From positions 62,001 through 126,000 of the forward strand of contig NZ_JAJNCL010000014.1 in assembly GCF_021025955.1 (NCBI RefSeq): 64,000 nt of DNA. Reading direction: 5' to 3'. The stretch comes from Rhodococcus qingshengii. GTDB lineage: Bacteria; Actinomycetota; Actinomycetes; Mycobacteriales; Mycobacteriaceae. This document shows, one piece after another, positions 27,921-36,804 of this stretch. The notes under the pieces are model-generated. The model was given only the letters and a program-made list of their open reading frames with translations, was not told where the DNA came from and searched no databases. The position numbers and the translations under genes are program-made. Within the stretch, counting starts at the first letter, position 1; each line of letters starts with the position of its first letter.

Positions 27921-30692
27921 ATGGCAGGTAAGTCGAGCGCCCGGGGATCTACTACAAGCACGTCCACGTCCAGGGCATCGACCAGGTCGTCAGCGTCTGC
28001 GCCGAGCGCGCGAGCGACCGCAAAACCCCGCACATCGCGCACCACGCGGACCGTCTCGACTCCTCGAAATGTCACGACGTCGGCCAAAGCCGGTGGCCGT
28101 CCCGCTTCGGGGAAAGGCTCCAAGCCGGCGCCGAAGAAGTCGTCCGGTACGTCTTCGGCTTCGCGCCGACCCGTATCGAAAACGTCTCAGCGGGCCAGCC
28201 CGTTGGCGGCGGTCGGCAAGGGGATCGGCGCCGGGTGGTCCCTGGCTGCCCGCGGTGTCGGCGCCACTACGCGCACGGTCAGCAAGGTCGGCGAGATCGA
28301 AGCCGGCCATCGCCGCGACGGAATAGCGCTCGGCCTGATCGCATTCAGCGTCGTCATCGCCGGCGGAGTCTGGTTCAAGGCCGGAGGTCCGATCGGCGGT
28401 GGCATCGACACCCTCGTGCGGGCGATCTTCGGCGCGGCTTCGGCTGTGCTCCCCATCGTCGGCGTCGGCCTCGCGATCCTGTTGATGCGCACGGAACCCA
28501 AACCTGAGATCCGACCTCGATTGATCATGGGATCGTTGCTGGTCGGTCTGCCTGCACTCGGCCTGTGGCACATCATCTCCGGATCGCCGACAGACGCGAC
28601 CGGCCGCTCCAACGGCGCAGGGTTTGTCGGATACGTCGTGGGAGGCCCGCTGACCAACGGCCTCACGGTTTGGCTGTCGGCGCCGCTGTTGGTCATCGCC
28701 GCCGGATTCGGAATCCTGCTTCTGACCGGAACGACTCTGCGTGAGGTTCCGAGCAAGTTCCAGTCCTTCTTCGGTGCCTCGTACCGCTCGGACGAATACG
28801 GCGACTACGGATCCGAATTCGACGAGGACGGCGAGCACCACTACGGCGAATCGGCTTACGATCCTTCGCTGTTCGACGCCGACGGCTATCCGGTCGACAC
28901 CTACGCCGAGCCGCCGCTCAAGCCCGCCAAGCGGACCAGCCGACGCGCGCCGATCGACAACTACCCGACGGACGAGTTCGAATCCGGAGACAAGAAGACC
29001 GAAGTACTCGGTCTGTGGAACGCCGACGAAACCGCAGAGCCCGACGAGCCCGTCGTGGCTGCGGCCGCTCCCGTCGTGGAGACACCGGCGCCGCGCCCCA
29101 AGGTGGCGGCCCGTTCCGTCCCTATCGCCAAGCCTGTGCCGAAACCCGAACCGGAGCCGGAGGAGAAGGAACACTTCGTCACCGATCGGGTGACCGACGG
29201 CGACTACAACCTCCCGCCGACGACGTTGCTGATCGAGGGCGATCCGCCCAAGCTCCGCAGTTCTGCGAACGACGCGATGATCGAAGCGATCAGCGAGGTC
29301 CTCGAACAGTTCAAGATCGACGCCGCCGTTACCGGATTCACCCGCGGGCCGACAGTGACGCGCTACGAGGTCGAACTCGGACCCGGTGTGAAGGTCGAGA
29401 AGATCACGGCGCTCGCCCGCAACATCGCCTATGCGGTGGCAACCGACAACGTCCGCCTCCTCGCCCCCATTCCGGGTAAGTCCGCGGTGGGTATCGAGGT
29501 GCCGAACTCCGACCGTGAAATGGTTCGCCTCGCCGACGTGCTGAACGCGCCGAGCACCCGACGCGATCACCATCCACTGGTGATCGGTCTGGGTAAGGAC
29601 ATCGAAGGTGACTTCGTCAGTGCGAACCTCGCGAAGATGCCCCACTTGCTCGTGGCAGGTTCGACCGGTTCGGGTAAGTCGAGCTTCGTGAACTCGATGC
29701 TCGTCTCACTGCTGACCCGGGCGACACCGGAAGAAGTCCGGATGATCCTCATCGACCCCAAGATGGTCGAGCTCACGCCGTACGAAGGTATCCCGCACCT
29801 GATCACGCCGATCATCACTCAGCCCAAGAAGGCAGCGGCAGCGCTGGCCTGGTTGGTCGAGGAGATGGAACAGCGTTACCAGGACATGCAGGCCAATCGA
29901 GTGCGTCACATCGACGACTTCAACTCCAAGGTCAAGTCCGGCGAAATCACCGCGCCGCTGGGCAGCGAGCGCGTCTACCGCCCGTACCCGTACATCCTGG
30001 CGATCGTGGACGAGTTGGCCGACCTCATGATGACCGCTCCGCGCGACGTCGAAGAAGCAATCGTCCGCATCACCCAGAAAGCCCGTGCGGCCGGTATCCA
30101 CCTGGTGCTGGCAACACAGCGCCCGTCCGTCGACGTCGTCACCGGCCTGATCAAGACCAACGTGCCTTCGCGTCTGGCGTTCGCGACGTCCTCGCTCACG
30201 GACTCGCGAGTCATCCTCGATCAGCCTGGCGCCGAGAAGCTCATCGGTATGGGTGACGGCTTGTTCCTGCCCATGGGCGCCGGCAAGCCGACCCGTATGC
30301 AGGGCGCGTTCATCACCGACGAGGAAATCTCTGCGGTTGTCGACTTCGCGAAGAACCAGGCCGAGCCCGAGTACACCGAAGGTGTCACCGCACAGAAGGC
30401 AGGGGAGAAGAAGGACGTCGACCCCGACATCGGCGACGACATGGACGTCCTCTTGCAAGCCGTGGAATTGGTCATCACGAGTCAATTCGGTTCGACGTCG
30501 ATGCTGCAGCGCAAGCTGCGCGTCGGGTTCGCCAAGGCCGGCCGACTCATGGATCTCATGGAAAATCGTGGCGTCGTCGGCCCCAGCGAGGGCTCCAAGG
30601 CACGCGAGGTTTTGATGAAGCCCGAGGAACTCGACGGTCTGCTGTGGTCGATTCGCGGTGGCGACCCGGACGAGGCACCCGCAGACGAGTAG
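27921..30692 (+). CDS. ftsK: DNA translocase FtsK/SpoIIIE
   Basis: The 923-residue ATPase moves chromosomal DNA through the closing septum. It has an N-terminal basic Ser/Thr-rich region (residues 1-95), four membrane segments (about 140-275), a linker, then the motor: Walker A VAGSTGSGKSSFVNSML near residue 577, Walker B YILAIVDELADLMM near 693, LATQRPSVDVVTG, and the gamma DNA-recognition domain (STSMLQRKLRVGFAKAGRLM). The ATG at 27921 is supported by TAGCCT 7 nt upstream. The basic N-terminus is longer than in enterobacteria. Confidence 0.96.
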   Translation: MAGKSSARGSTTSTSTSRASTRSSASAPSARATAKPRTSRTTRTVSTPRNVTTSAKAGGRPASGKGSKPAPKKSSGTSSASRRPVSKTSQRASPLAAVGKGIGAGWSLAARGVGATTRTVSKVGEIEAGHRRDGIALGLIAFSVVIAGGVWFKAGGPIGGGIDTLVRAIFGAASAVLPIVGVGLAILLMRTEPKPEIRPRLIMGSLLVGLPALGLWHIISGSPTDATGRSNGAGFVGYVVGGPLTNGLTVWLSAPLLVIAAGFGILLLTGTTLREVPSKFQSFFGASYRSDEYGDYGSEFDEDGEHHYGESAYDPSLFDADGYPVDTYAEPPLKPAKRTSRRAPIDNYPTDEFESGDKKTEVLGLWNADETAEPDEPVVAAAAPVVETPAPRPKVAARSVPIAKPVPKPEPEPEEKEHFVTDRVTDGDYNLPPTTLLIEGDPPKLRSSANDAMIEAISEVLEQFKIDAAVTGFTRGPTVTRYEVELGPGVKVEKITALARNIAYAVATDNVRLLAPIPGKSAVGIEVPNSDREMVRLADVLNAPSTRRDHHPLVIGLGKDIEGDFVSANLAKMPHLLVAGSTGSGKSSFVNSMLVSLLTRATPEEVRMILIDPKMVELTPYEGIPHLITPIITQPKKAAAALAWLVEEMEQRYQDMQANRVRHIDDFNSKVKSGEITAPLGSERVYRPYPYILAIVDELADLMMTAPRDVEEAIVRITQKARAAGIHLVLATQRPSVDVVTGLIKTNVPSRLAFATSSLTDSRVILDQPGAEKLIGMGDGLFLPMGAGKPTRMQGAFITDEEISAVVDFAKNQAEPEYTEGVTAQKAGEKKDVDPDIGDDMDVLLQAVELVITSQFGSTSMLQRKLRVGFAKAGRLMDLMENRGVVGPSEGSKAREVLMKPEELDGLLWSIRGGDPDEAPADE

Positions 30693-30737
30693 CGACACCT
30701 CGGCGGACAAGCCGTCGACAGACGACCGGAGGAACCC

Positions 30738-31718
30738 GTGCATGTGACGCCATTGGCTTGGGGAATCACGATCGTGGTGATCCTCGGCCTGTTCGTCTTC
30801 GACTTCTTCGCCCACGTCCGCACGCCACATGCGCCGACGTTCCGGGAGTCGGCATTCTGGTCGACGGTCTACATTTCGATAGCCATCGTCTTCGGCCTGG
30901 TCGTGATGTGGATCTGGGGTACCACGTACGGCGGTGAGTACTTCGCCGGCTACGTCACGGAAAAGGCGCTCTCGGTAGACAATCTGTTCGTCTTCGTGAT
31001 CATCATGTCGACGTTCGCCGTCCCGCGAGAGTTCCAGCAGAAAGTCCTGCTGATCGGAATCGTCCTCGCGCTGGTGATGCGCGGAATCTTCATCGGAGTC
31101 GGCGCGGCCGCCATCAATGCGTACAGCTGGGTGTTCTACCTATTCGGTGCATTTCTGATCTACACCGCGTACACCCTGATCCGCGATCACGGCCACGAGA
31201 AAGAAGCGGAGGAGAAGCGCGACAGTCGCATCATCTCGCTCGTGAAGCGGGTACTGCCCACCACCGAGGAATACGACGGGGACAAACTGATCACCCGGAT
31301 CGACGGCAAGCGCGTCGTGACACCGTTGTTGTTGGCGCTCATCGCAATCGGGTTCGCCGACGTGCTCTTCGCGCTCGATTCGATTCCGGCGATCTACGGT
31401 CTGACGCAGGAACCGTACCTGGTGTTCACTGCCAACGCCTTCGCACTGATGGGCCTACGGCAGCTGTACTTCCTGATCGGCGGGTTGCTCGAACGACTCG
31501 TCTACCTCTCGTACGGGCTCTCGATAATTCTGGCGTTCATCGGCGTGAAACTGGTATTGCACGCGTTACACGAGAACACGCTCTCGTTCGTAAACGGCGG
31601 TGAACACGTCTCGGTGCCGGAAATCTCGACGGCACTCTCACTCGGAGTGATCATCGGAGTGCTGGCGGTGACAACGGTCGCGAGCCTGTTGAAGACCCGC
31701 GACCGGGCCGGGGAGTAA
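30738..31718 (+). CDS. TerC-family integral membrane protein
   Basis: The 326-residue protein has about nine hydrophobic segments and the TerC signature GYVTEKALSVDNLFVFVIIM near residue 75, with FADVLFALDSIPAIYGLTQE near 215 (the acidic membrane motif). Members are linked to tellurium resistance and, in other bacteria, to manganese export at the membrane. GTG start at 30738 with GGAGGAA 6 nt upstream. There is no ter cluster beside it, so a metal-ion role is more likely than phage or tellurite functions. I see no yybP-type riboswitch. Confidence 0.9.
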   Translation: MHVTPLAWGITIVVILGLFVFDFFAHVRTPHAPTFRESAFWSTVYISIAIVFGLVVMWIWGTTYGGEYFAGYVTEKALSVDNLFVFVIIMSTFAVPREFQQKVLLIGIVLALVMRGIFIGVGAAAINAYSWVFYLFGAFLIYTAYTLIRDHGHEKEAEEKRDSRIISLVKRVLPTTEEYDGDKLITRIDGKRVVTPLLLALIAIGFADVLFALDSIPAIYGLTQEPYLVFTANAFALMGLRQLYFLIGGLLERLVYLSYGLSIILAFIGVKLVLHALHENTLSFVNGGEHVSVPEISTALSLGVIIGVLAVTTVASLLKTRDRAGE

Positions 31719-31736
31719 AGCCGGGGCTTGTGTCCG

Positions 31737-32021
31737 TCAGGCGCTGAACTGGCCCAGAACCGGCACCCACTCGGTGATCCGGACGTTTTCGATCAGGTCG
31801 GCGATCGCGAACGGATCGTGGGTGAAGAGAAGCGAAACGGTATCGGTGTCAGCGGCGTCGACGATGATCAGCGCGCCGTTTCCATCTGCAAACGGACCTG
31901 AAGACAACACGATCGAGCGGGAAACCAGATCGGCGAGCCACGCGCGGTGATCGCTGCGGAGTTCGTCGCGCTGAGGATTCTTCTCGGGCGCATAGGTGTA
32001 TTCGACGAGGAACAACGACAT
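31737..32021 (-). CDS. YciI-family protein
   Basis: The 94-residue YCII domain (MSLFLVEYTYAPEKNPQRD, then HRAWLADLVSRSIVLSSGPF, FTHDPFAIADLIENVRITEW) carries the conserved His and the DPF motif. The family is mostly of unknown activity, with a few members in dehalogenation-type chemistry. It converges on terC, and lies 57 nt after argA on the same strand. A second YCII domain occurs in the fused protein at 472-1056. Confidence 0.85.
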   Translation of the reverse strand: MSLFLVEYTYAPEKNPQRDELRSDHRAWLADLVSRSIVLSSGPFADGNGALIIVDAADTDTVSLLFTHDPFAIADLIENVRITEWVPVLGQFSA

Positions 32022-32078
32022 CGTGCACCGCTTTCGGGACGGGGATCGAAACAGGGATGTGTGAAGAGTCTGAACGGC

Positions 32079-32603
32079 TCAGAGAGTCAGAAGCATGCGA
32101 GTATTGCCGAGTGTGTTGGGTTTCACATAGCTCAGATCGAGGAACTCGGCGACGCCGGCATCGTAGGAACGACACATTTCGGCATAGACCTCGGCGGTGA
32201 CGGGAGTGCCGTCGATCTCCGCGAATCCGTGACGGTGGAAGAACTCGGTCTCGAACGTCAAAACGAACAGTCGTTCCAACTCCAATTCCTTGGCGACCTC
32301 GATGAGTTTGTCGACGACGTGGAAACCCGCACCCTGCCCCTTGGCGGTCGGATCGACTGCGACGGTGCGGATCTCGCCCAGGTCTGCCCACAGCACATGC
32401 AGTGCGCCGCAAGCGATTACCTGGTCGCCCCGCTCAGCGACCCAGAACTCCTGAACAGCCTCGTACAGCGTCACGAGATTCTTCTCGAGCAGGATCTTGC
32501 CGGCGTAGATGTCGATCAGGCGCTTGATTTCGGGGATGTCCGACGTTCGCGCGCGACGCACGATCAACTGGCTCTCGGTATAGGTCGGCGCGGTCGAAGT
32601 CAT
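32079..32603 (-). CDS. argA: Amino-acid N-acetyltransferase (N-acetylglutamate synthase), Rv2747-like
   Basis: The 174-residue single-domain GNAT lacks the amino acid kinase domain of classical ArgA and matches the stand-alone mycobacterial type. Features are LIVRRARTSDIPEIKRLIDI, GEIRTVAVDPTAKGQGAGFH with the acetyl-CoA loop, and LFVLTFETEFFHRHGFAEID. It begins arginine synthesis. The start ATG at 32603 is supported by TAATGT 7 nt upstream (minus strand). Divergent from pgsA; the ftsK-argA-pgsA order is that of M. tuberculosis. Confidence 0.9.
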   Translation of the reverse strand: MTSTAPTYTESQLIVRRARTSDIPEIKRLIDIYAGKILLEKNLVTLYEAVQEFWVAERGDQVIACGALHVLWADLGEIRTVAVDPTAKGQGAGFHVVDKLIEVAKELELERLFVLTFETEFFHRHGFAEIDGTPVTAEVYAEMCRSYDAGVAEFLDLSYVKPNTLGNTRMLLTL

Positions 32604-32610
32604 GTGGTGC

Positions 32611-32616
32611 ACATTA
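32611..32616 (-). promoter_or_regulatory. -10 box for argA
   Basis: On the minus strand TAATGT precedes the ATG by 7 nt (GCACCAC between), with no ribosome site. This predicts a leaderless argA transcript. Confidence 0.5.
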
Positions 32617-32723
32617 GTCAATGGCCCTACCGATATTCTAAGTCGCGTGCCTGTCCGCCCCACGCAATTCCCGCGCCGCTCGGCTGTATCCCGGGTTCGG
32701 CTCACCGCCCGTGCGGTGATTCG

Positions 32724-33365
32724 ATGAGTACCCCGCGCGATCAGACCGACGCCCATCGCGCCGCCGTCGGCCCGTCCGACGGCACACCTGTCGCGGACAA
32801 CCCGGTTCCGTTGCTGAACATCGCGAACATTCTCACGATGGTGCGAATGGTTCTCGTTCCGGTGTTTCTCGTTGTTCTGTTCGTCGACGGCGGACACTCG
32901 ACGTGGTGGCGTCTCGGAGCGATGGGCGTGTTCATCGTCGCCGCGATCACGGATCGAATCGACGGTCAATTGGCGCGGAAGTACGGTCTGGTCACCGATT
33001 TCGGGAAACTCCTGGACCCGATCGCGGACAAGGCATTGATCGGAGCCGCGCTCATCGGGCTCTCGCTTCTCGGCGATCTGTCGTGGTGGGTGACCGGGGT
33101 GATCATCGTACGAGAACTCGGAATCACTCTGTTGCGGTTCGCGGTCCTGCGGCACGCGGTCATCCCGGCAGGCAAGGGCGGCAAGCTCAAGACACTCGTA
33201 CAGGCCGTAGCGATCGGCTTCTACCTCTGCCCGCTGCCGAGCAGTTGGGACATCGTCAGCGGACTGCTGATGGCTGCTGCCGTCGTACTGACGGTGGCGA
33301 CGGGAATCGAATACATCGTGCAGGCGGTCAGGCTTCGCGCCGGAGTTCGCGCAGTCGAGTCATGA
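32724..33365 (+). CDS. pgsA: CDP-alcohol phosphatidyltransferase, phosphatidylglycerophosphate synthase type
   Basis: The 213-residue membrane enzyme transfers a phosphatidyl group to glycerol-3-phosphate. The full family signature is visible near residue 76: DRIDGQLARKYGLVTDFG then KLLDPIADK (DG-x2-AR-x8-G-x3-D-x3-D). About 25 polar residues precede the first membrane helix. It begins ATG at 32724 and overlaps cinA by 4 nt. It corresponds to the PgsA copy next to clgR in mycobacteria (pgsA3), whose exact product is not firmly established. Confidence 0.92.
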   Translation: MSTPRDQTDAHRAAVGPSDGTPVADNPVPLLNIANILTMVRMVLVPVFLVVLFVDGGHSTWWRLGAMGVFIVAAITDRIDGQLARKYGLVTDFGKLLDPIADKALIGAALIGLSLLGDLSWWVTGVIIVRELGITLLRFAVLRHAVIPAGKGGKLKTLVQAVAIGFYLCPLPSSWDIVSGLLMAAAVVLTVATGIEYIVQAVRLRAGVRAVES

Positions 33366-33859
33366 TCGACCCGCTGCTCGGACTCGGAGTGGTCGAACTC
33401 GTCGACGCCCTCGGCGCCGCGAGGCAGACTGTCGCCGCCGCCGAATCTCTGACGGCCGGATTGTTCACGGCTGCGGTCGCGTCCGTGCCGGGGTCGAGCG
33501 CGGTGCTGCGTGGGGGCCTGGTCGTGTATGCGACCGACCTGAAAGCAACTCTGGCCGGCGTGGATCCCGAGCTCCTGGCGTCAGACGGTCCCGTATCCGA
33601 GAGCACCGCCGTGGCTTTGGCGCTCGGCGCCCGGACGAGGTGCGGTGCCGACTGGGGTATCGGACTGACCGGAGTTGCCGGTCCGAGTGAGCAGGACGGA
33701 CACCCGGTCGGAACGGTGTTTCTCGGTATCGCCGGCCCGGACGGAACCGAATGCGTACCGCTCGCGCTCGGCGGCGAACGGTGGGAGATTCGGACAACGG
33801 CAGTCGCGACTGCCGTGTCGCGGTTGCGTGATCGTGTCGTAGAGCGTGCGGCACGATAG
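33362..33859 (+). CDS. cinA: CinA C-terminal domain protein (nicotinamide-nucleotide amidohydrolase)
   Basis: The 165-residue protein is a stand-alone CinA C-terminal/PncC domain: VAAAESLTAGLFTAAVASVPGSS (catalytic Ser region) near residue 25, LRGGLVVYATDLKATLAGV, and GLTGVAGPSEQDGHPVGTVF. It deamidates NMN to NaMN in pyridine nucleotide salvage. ATG overlaps the pgsA stop (ATGA, 33362-33365), so the two are co-transcribed. It lacks the N-terminal COG1058 domain of full-length CinA. Confidence 0.92.
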   Translation: MIDPLLGLGVVELVDALGAARQTVAAAESLTAGLFTAAVASVPGSSAVLRGGLVVYATDLKATLAGVDPELLASDGPVSESTAVALALGARTRCGADWGIGLTGVAGPSEQDGHPVGTVFLGIAGPDGTECVPLALGGERWEIRTTAVATAVSRLRDRVVERAAR

Positions 33860-33863
33860 GCTC

Positions 33864-33891
33864 GGGAACCAATCGGATGTGTTCGGACGTT
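33864..33891 (+). promoter_or_regulatory. Sigma-E-type promoter upstream of clgR
   Basis: GGGAACC (33864-33870), 17 nt, then CGTT (33888-33891) resembles the extracytoplasmic-stress sigma factor consensus of actinobacteria (GGAAC ... CGTT). It is about 60 bp before the clgR ATG. In mycobacteria the clgR-pspA operon is controlled by SigE, so both sequence and context support it. The 17-nt spacer is one base longer than the usual 15-16. Confidence 0.6.
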
Positions 33892-33949
33892 GACGATTGT
33901 GAAGACGTACGACCATGCACGATGAGGTCACGGATGAAGGAGGAGCGAG

Positions 33950-34330
33950 ATGGCGCTGCTATTGCGTGAGGCAATCGGTGACAGTCTCCGGCGTACGCGC
34001 GTTTCGCAGAGCCGCACGCTACGTGAGGTGTCGAACAGCGCGCGTGTGAGCTTGGGCTATCTGTCCGAAGTGGAACGTGGACGTAAGGAAGCATCGAGCG
34101 AACTGTTGGCAGCGATCTGTGATGCGCTCGCAGTCCCACTGTCCGACGTGCTGGTCGATGTGAGCGAGACCTTGGCCACCAAGAAGAGCTCTCCGGTAGC
34201 TGGTCGACAGGTTACCGAACCTGCCGTGTCGGCATCCGGCACTGTCTCGGCTTCCGGTTCGCCGACTATCGCACGCGATACCCGCGTCGTGATTCCGGCA
34301 CCGAACGCTCGAAGGTTGGCGGCGGCGTAG
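33950..34330 (+). CDS. clgR: Clp gene regulator ClgR (Cro/CI-type HTH)
   Basis: The 126-residue protein has an N-terminal helix-turn-helix (residues about 8-62: [40 protein letters not shown]). It activates clp protease and recombination/stress genes in actinobacteria. The C-terminus ends RRLAAA, like an ssrA-type Clp degron, fitting known proteolytic control of ClgR. AAGGAGGAGCGAG lies just before the ATG. It starts the clgR-pspA-pspM stress unit. Confidence 0.95.
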   Translation: MALLLREAIGDSLRRTRVSQSRTLREVSNSARVSLGYLSEVERGRKEASSELLAAICDALAVPLSDVLVDVSETLATKKSSPVAGRQVTEPAVSASGTVSASGSPTIARDTRVVIPAPNARRLAAA

Positions 34331-34486
34331 CCACTACCGGCCGTAACCGATAGATTTTGTACGTAACCGCCGGTTTCCAGCAGGTGGGGTCAGAGCAGAT
34401 AGGGCGCAGCCCTTGTTTCGGTGCGCGACGGTCGCGCTCCGGGTCGCGTTCGGCGCGGCGCATCAGATGGAGGCAGGATCAAACCA

Positions 34487-35299
34487 ATGGCTAATCCTTT
34501 CGTCAAGGGCTGGAAGTACCTGATGGCGCTCTTCAATTCGAAGATCGATGAGAAGGCAGATCCAAAGGTTCAGATTCAGCAGGCGATCGAGGACGCACAG
34601 CGCCAGCATCAGGCGTTGTCCCAGCAGGCTGCGTCGGTGATCGGTAATCAGCGTCAACTCGAGATGAAGCTCAGCCGTCAGCTCGACGAGGTCGAGAAGC
34701 TCAACGCCAACGCGCGCCAAGCCGTCAACCTTGCCGATCAGGCTGCTGCTGCGGGCGACAACGACAAGGCGATCCAGTACACCAACGCCGCCGAGGCTTT
34801 TGCGGCTCAGTTGGTGACGGCCGAGCAGGGCGTCGAGGATCTGAAGGCACTGCACGACCAGTCCTTGCAGGCAGCCGCTCAGGCCAAGAAGGCCGTCGAG
34901 CAGAACGCGATGACTCTGCAGGCAAAGGTTGCCGAGCGCACCAAGCTGCTCAGCCAGCTCGAGCAGGCCAAGATGCAGGAGCGCGTGAGCGAGTCGCTTC
35001 GTTCCATGGACAGCACGCTGTCGGCTCCCGGCAACACACCCAGCCTCGATGCTGTGCGCGACAAGATCGAGCGCCGCTACGCTGACGCACTCGGCTCAGC
35101 CGAGCTCGCCCAGAACTCCGTCCAGGGCCGCATGATGGAGGTCCAGCAGGCCTCGGTCCAGATGGCAGGGCACAGTCGCCTCGAGCAGATTCGTGCATCC
35201 ATGAAGGGCGAGGCACTGCCTTCCGGCGGCGCAGCAGCCACTCCCGCGACTCCGTCCGTCGAGAAGCAGCCCCCGGCTGCCGGTCAGACCGGACAGTAG
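34487..35299 (+). CDS. pspA: PspA/IM30-family protein (35-kDa antigen type)
   Basis: The 270-residue protein is almost entirely coiled coil from about residue 25 to 235 ([20 protein letters not shown] to [15 protein letters not shown]), preceded by the amphipathic N-terminus [20 protein letters not shown] that binds stressed membrane. The tail is Ala/Pro-rich. It belongs with ClgR and PspM in the actinobacterial Psp-like system that preserves the envelope under stress. A ribosome site GGAGGCAGGA precedes the ATG at 34487. The gap from clgR is 156 bp. Confidence 0.95.
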   Translation: MANPFVKGWKYLMALFNSKIDEKADPKVQIQQAIEDAQRQHQALSQQAASVIGNQRQLEMKLSRQLDEVEKLNANARQAVNLADQAAAAGDNDKAIQYTNAAEAFAAQLVTAEQGVEDLKALHDQSLQAAAQAKKAVEQNAMTLQAKVAERTKLLSQLEQAKMQERVSESLRSMDSTLSAPGNTPSLDAVRDKIERRYADALGSAELAQNSVQGRMMEVQQASVQMAGHSRLEQIRASMKGEALPSGGAAATPATPSVEKQPPAAGQTGQ

Positions 35300-35330
35300 C
35301 CGAATCCTCGATGTCGGCAGTGATGCTCTG

Positions 35331-36176
35331 ATGTTTTCTTCGCGAGACGGTCGATCTGGGCGTGAGCCCCGGTCGGCCGTTCCCGTTTCCGTATCCGGCG
35401 CCTTCGGGGCGTTGGGACGCACCGCGGATACATTGCGTGAGGTTGGTCTGTCTGCGGCGGATGCCGCTCGGCGGTGGCAGGATCCGCGTGCCAAGTTCGA
35501 GCGCAAGCGTGCCCGTGCGCGTCGACGGGCGCAGCGATGGGGATTCATGTCCGGCGGTTCAGTGGTCGGCACTGCCGGCCTCGCGGTTGCGGCGGCTCCC
35601 GAGTGGTCGGTGGTCGTGGCTGGCGGGGGAGCGGCACTGTTCGCGGTTCCCGCCGTCATCGCGGTCGGCCGTTACCGTTCGATGAGCTCCGGCCCTCCGC
35701 CGTCCGCGCCGATTCGCAGACGATTGCCACCGTCGTCGTCTCGCGCGTTCATTCCGATGTCGCGCCTCATCGGTGCCGAGACGTCGCTGTTCGAGATTTT
35801 GAGTGTTCTCAGACGCGCCGACACCATCGACCCCGGTGAGCTGGACGAAATCACCGCTACCGCCGATTCGGCACTCAGAGCGATGTTCGCGGTGTCTTCG
35901 GACGTGGTCGCGATGGAACGTGCGGTGGCCGCAACGCCCAAAGTGACTGAGCCTCTGGATCCCACCATCGACGGCGCAGTTCGTGAGTTGCAGTCGGGGT
36001 TGGATCAGTACGAGGATCTGGTGACCTCGGCCGCCGCACTGACTGCGCCTCACAGCCCTTCGGCGCTCGTGGGATTCAACCGAGAACTCTCGGCGCTGCA
36101 CGCGGCCGCCGAGCGACTTTCGGCGCTTGCCGACGCCATCGGCGAGGTGGACGACATCACCCGCAAGTACAGCTGA
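35331..36176 (+). CDS. pspM: Phage shock envelope stress protein PspM (Rv2743c-like)
   Basis: The 281-residue protein has a basic N-terminus (RAKFERKRARARRRAQRWGF), two adjacent hydrophobic segments (about residues 75-115: GSVVGTAGLAVAAAPEW and VVVAGGGAALFAVPAVIAVG), then a helical cytoplasmic domain (TSLFEILSVLRRADTIDPGE, ELSALHAAAERLSALADAIG). It lies 31 nt after pspA, as Rv2743c follows the 35-kDa antigen gene. In mycobacteria it is the membrane anchor partner of PspA. I see no Rv2742c homologue following it. Confidence 0.88.
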   Translation: MFSSRDGRSGREPRSAVPVSVSGAFGALGRTADTLREVGLSAADAARRWQDPRAKFERKRARARRRAQRWGFMSGGSVVGTAGLAVAAAPEWSVVVAGGGAALFAVPAVIAVGRYRSMSSGPPPSAPIRRRLPPSSSRAFIPMSRLIGAETSLFEILSVLRRADTIDPGELDEITATADSALRAMFAVSSDVVAMERAVAATPKVTEPLDPTIDGAVRELQSGLDQYEDLVTSAAALTAPHSPSALVGFNRELSALHAAAERLSALADAIGEVDDITRKYS

Positions 36177-36198
36177 CAGTTCCTGGTCTGATCGGCGC

Positions 36199-36804
36199 TC
36201 AGTCGTCGGCGCCGCGGGCTGCCAATGCTTCACCCATCGCATCCGCGGTCATCAGGGTGCCGACGATGACAGGCACTGCGAAGGAACGCAGCGAGAAGCC
36301 GAGCCCTCGTGCCTTGCGTGCTTCTGATACCTGTGTGATGACCTCGAACATAAGTGGGATGCACCGGATCGTCATTGCCAGGAGCAAGGCGATCCGTTCG
36401 GGGTTGACGCCGAAGCGTCGCAAGGGTGTCAGGAATCTGGTGATCGCGTCGAGCATCTCGGAGATCCGCGTGGTCAGACCCATGATCGCCGCTAAGGCAA
36501 TCGAGATGATCAGAACGCCGCAAACGACCGCCGCTCGCTGCCATCCCGCGACCACCAGCTGGAACGCGCCGATGAACAGCAACATCCACAGTGCAGGTCG
36601 CAGCTGCCGGATCGCCGTCATCGGCGGGATGCGCGCAATGACGTAGAGCGCGACGACGACGATCGCGGGAGGTGCCAGTTGCCACGGCTCACGTACGAAG
36701 ATCGAGACGGCGAGGATGGCCACGATCAATCCGAGGAGCTTGATCCCCGTCGGCATCCGGTGCAGGAGCGACGTGCCCGGCCGGTAGACGCCGAGTGTGG
36801 TCAC
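36199..36804 (-). CDS. bioN: ECF transporter T component (biotin transport)
   Basis: The 201-residue EcfT protein has about five membrane segments (LGLIVAILAVSIFV, PPAIVVVALYVIA, PALWMLLFIGAFQLVVA ...) and the characteristic AR-containing coupling segment SEARKARGLGFSLRSFA near residue 160, plus ALAARGADD at the end. It couples ATP hydrolysis to substrate uptake. It overlaps the ATPase gene by ATGA (36801-36804). With BioY and the ATPase it forms a biotin ECF transporter. Confidence 0.9.
   Translation of the reverse strand: MTTLGVYRPGTSLLHRMPTGIKLLGLIVAILAVSIFVREPWQLAPPAIVVVALYVIARIPPMTAIRQLRPALWMLLFIGAFQLVVAGWQRAAVVCGVLIISIALAAIMGLTTRISEMLDAITRFLTPLRRFGVNPERIALLLAMTIRCIPLMFEVITQVSEARKARGLGFSLRSFAVPVIVGTLMTADAMGEALAARGADD

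Noticed and set aside
27990-29645. 551-codon open frame antisense to ftsK
   Set aside because: Arg/Asp/Gly-rich composition without any fold; it is a shadow of the high-GC ftsK frame.
30738-31718. yybP-ykoY manganese riboswitch upstream of terC
   Set aside because: The gap from ftsK is only 45 bp, too short for such a riboswitch.
31719-31736. Terminator between terC and the YciI gene
   Set aside because: AAGCCGGGGCTT gives only a 5-bp stem with a 2-nt loop, too weak to claim.
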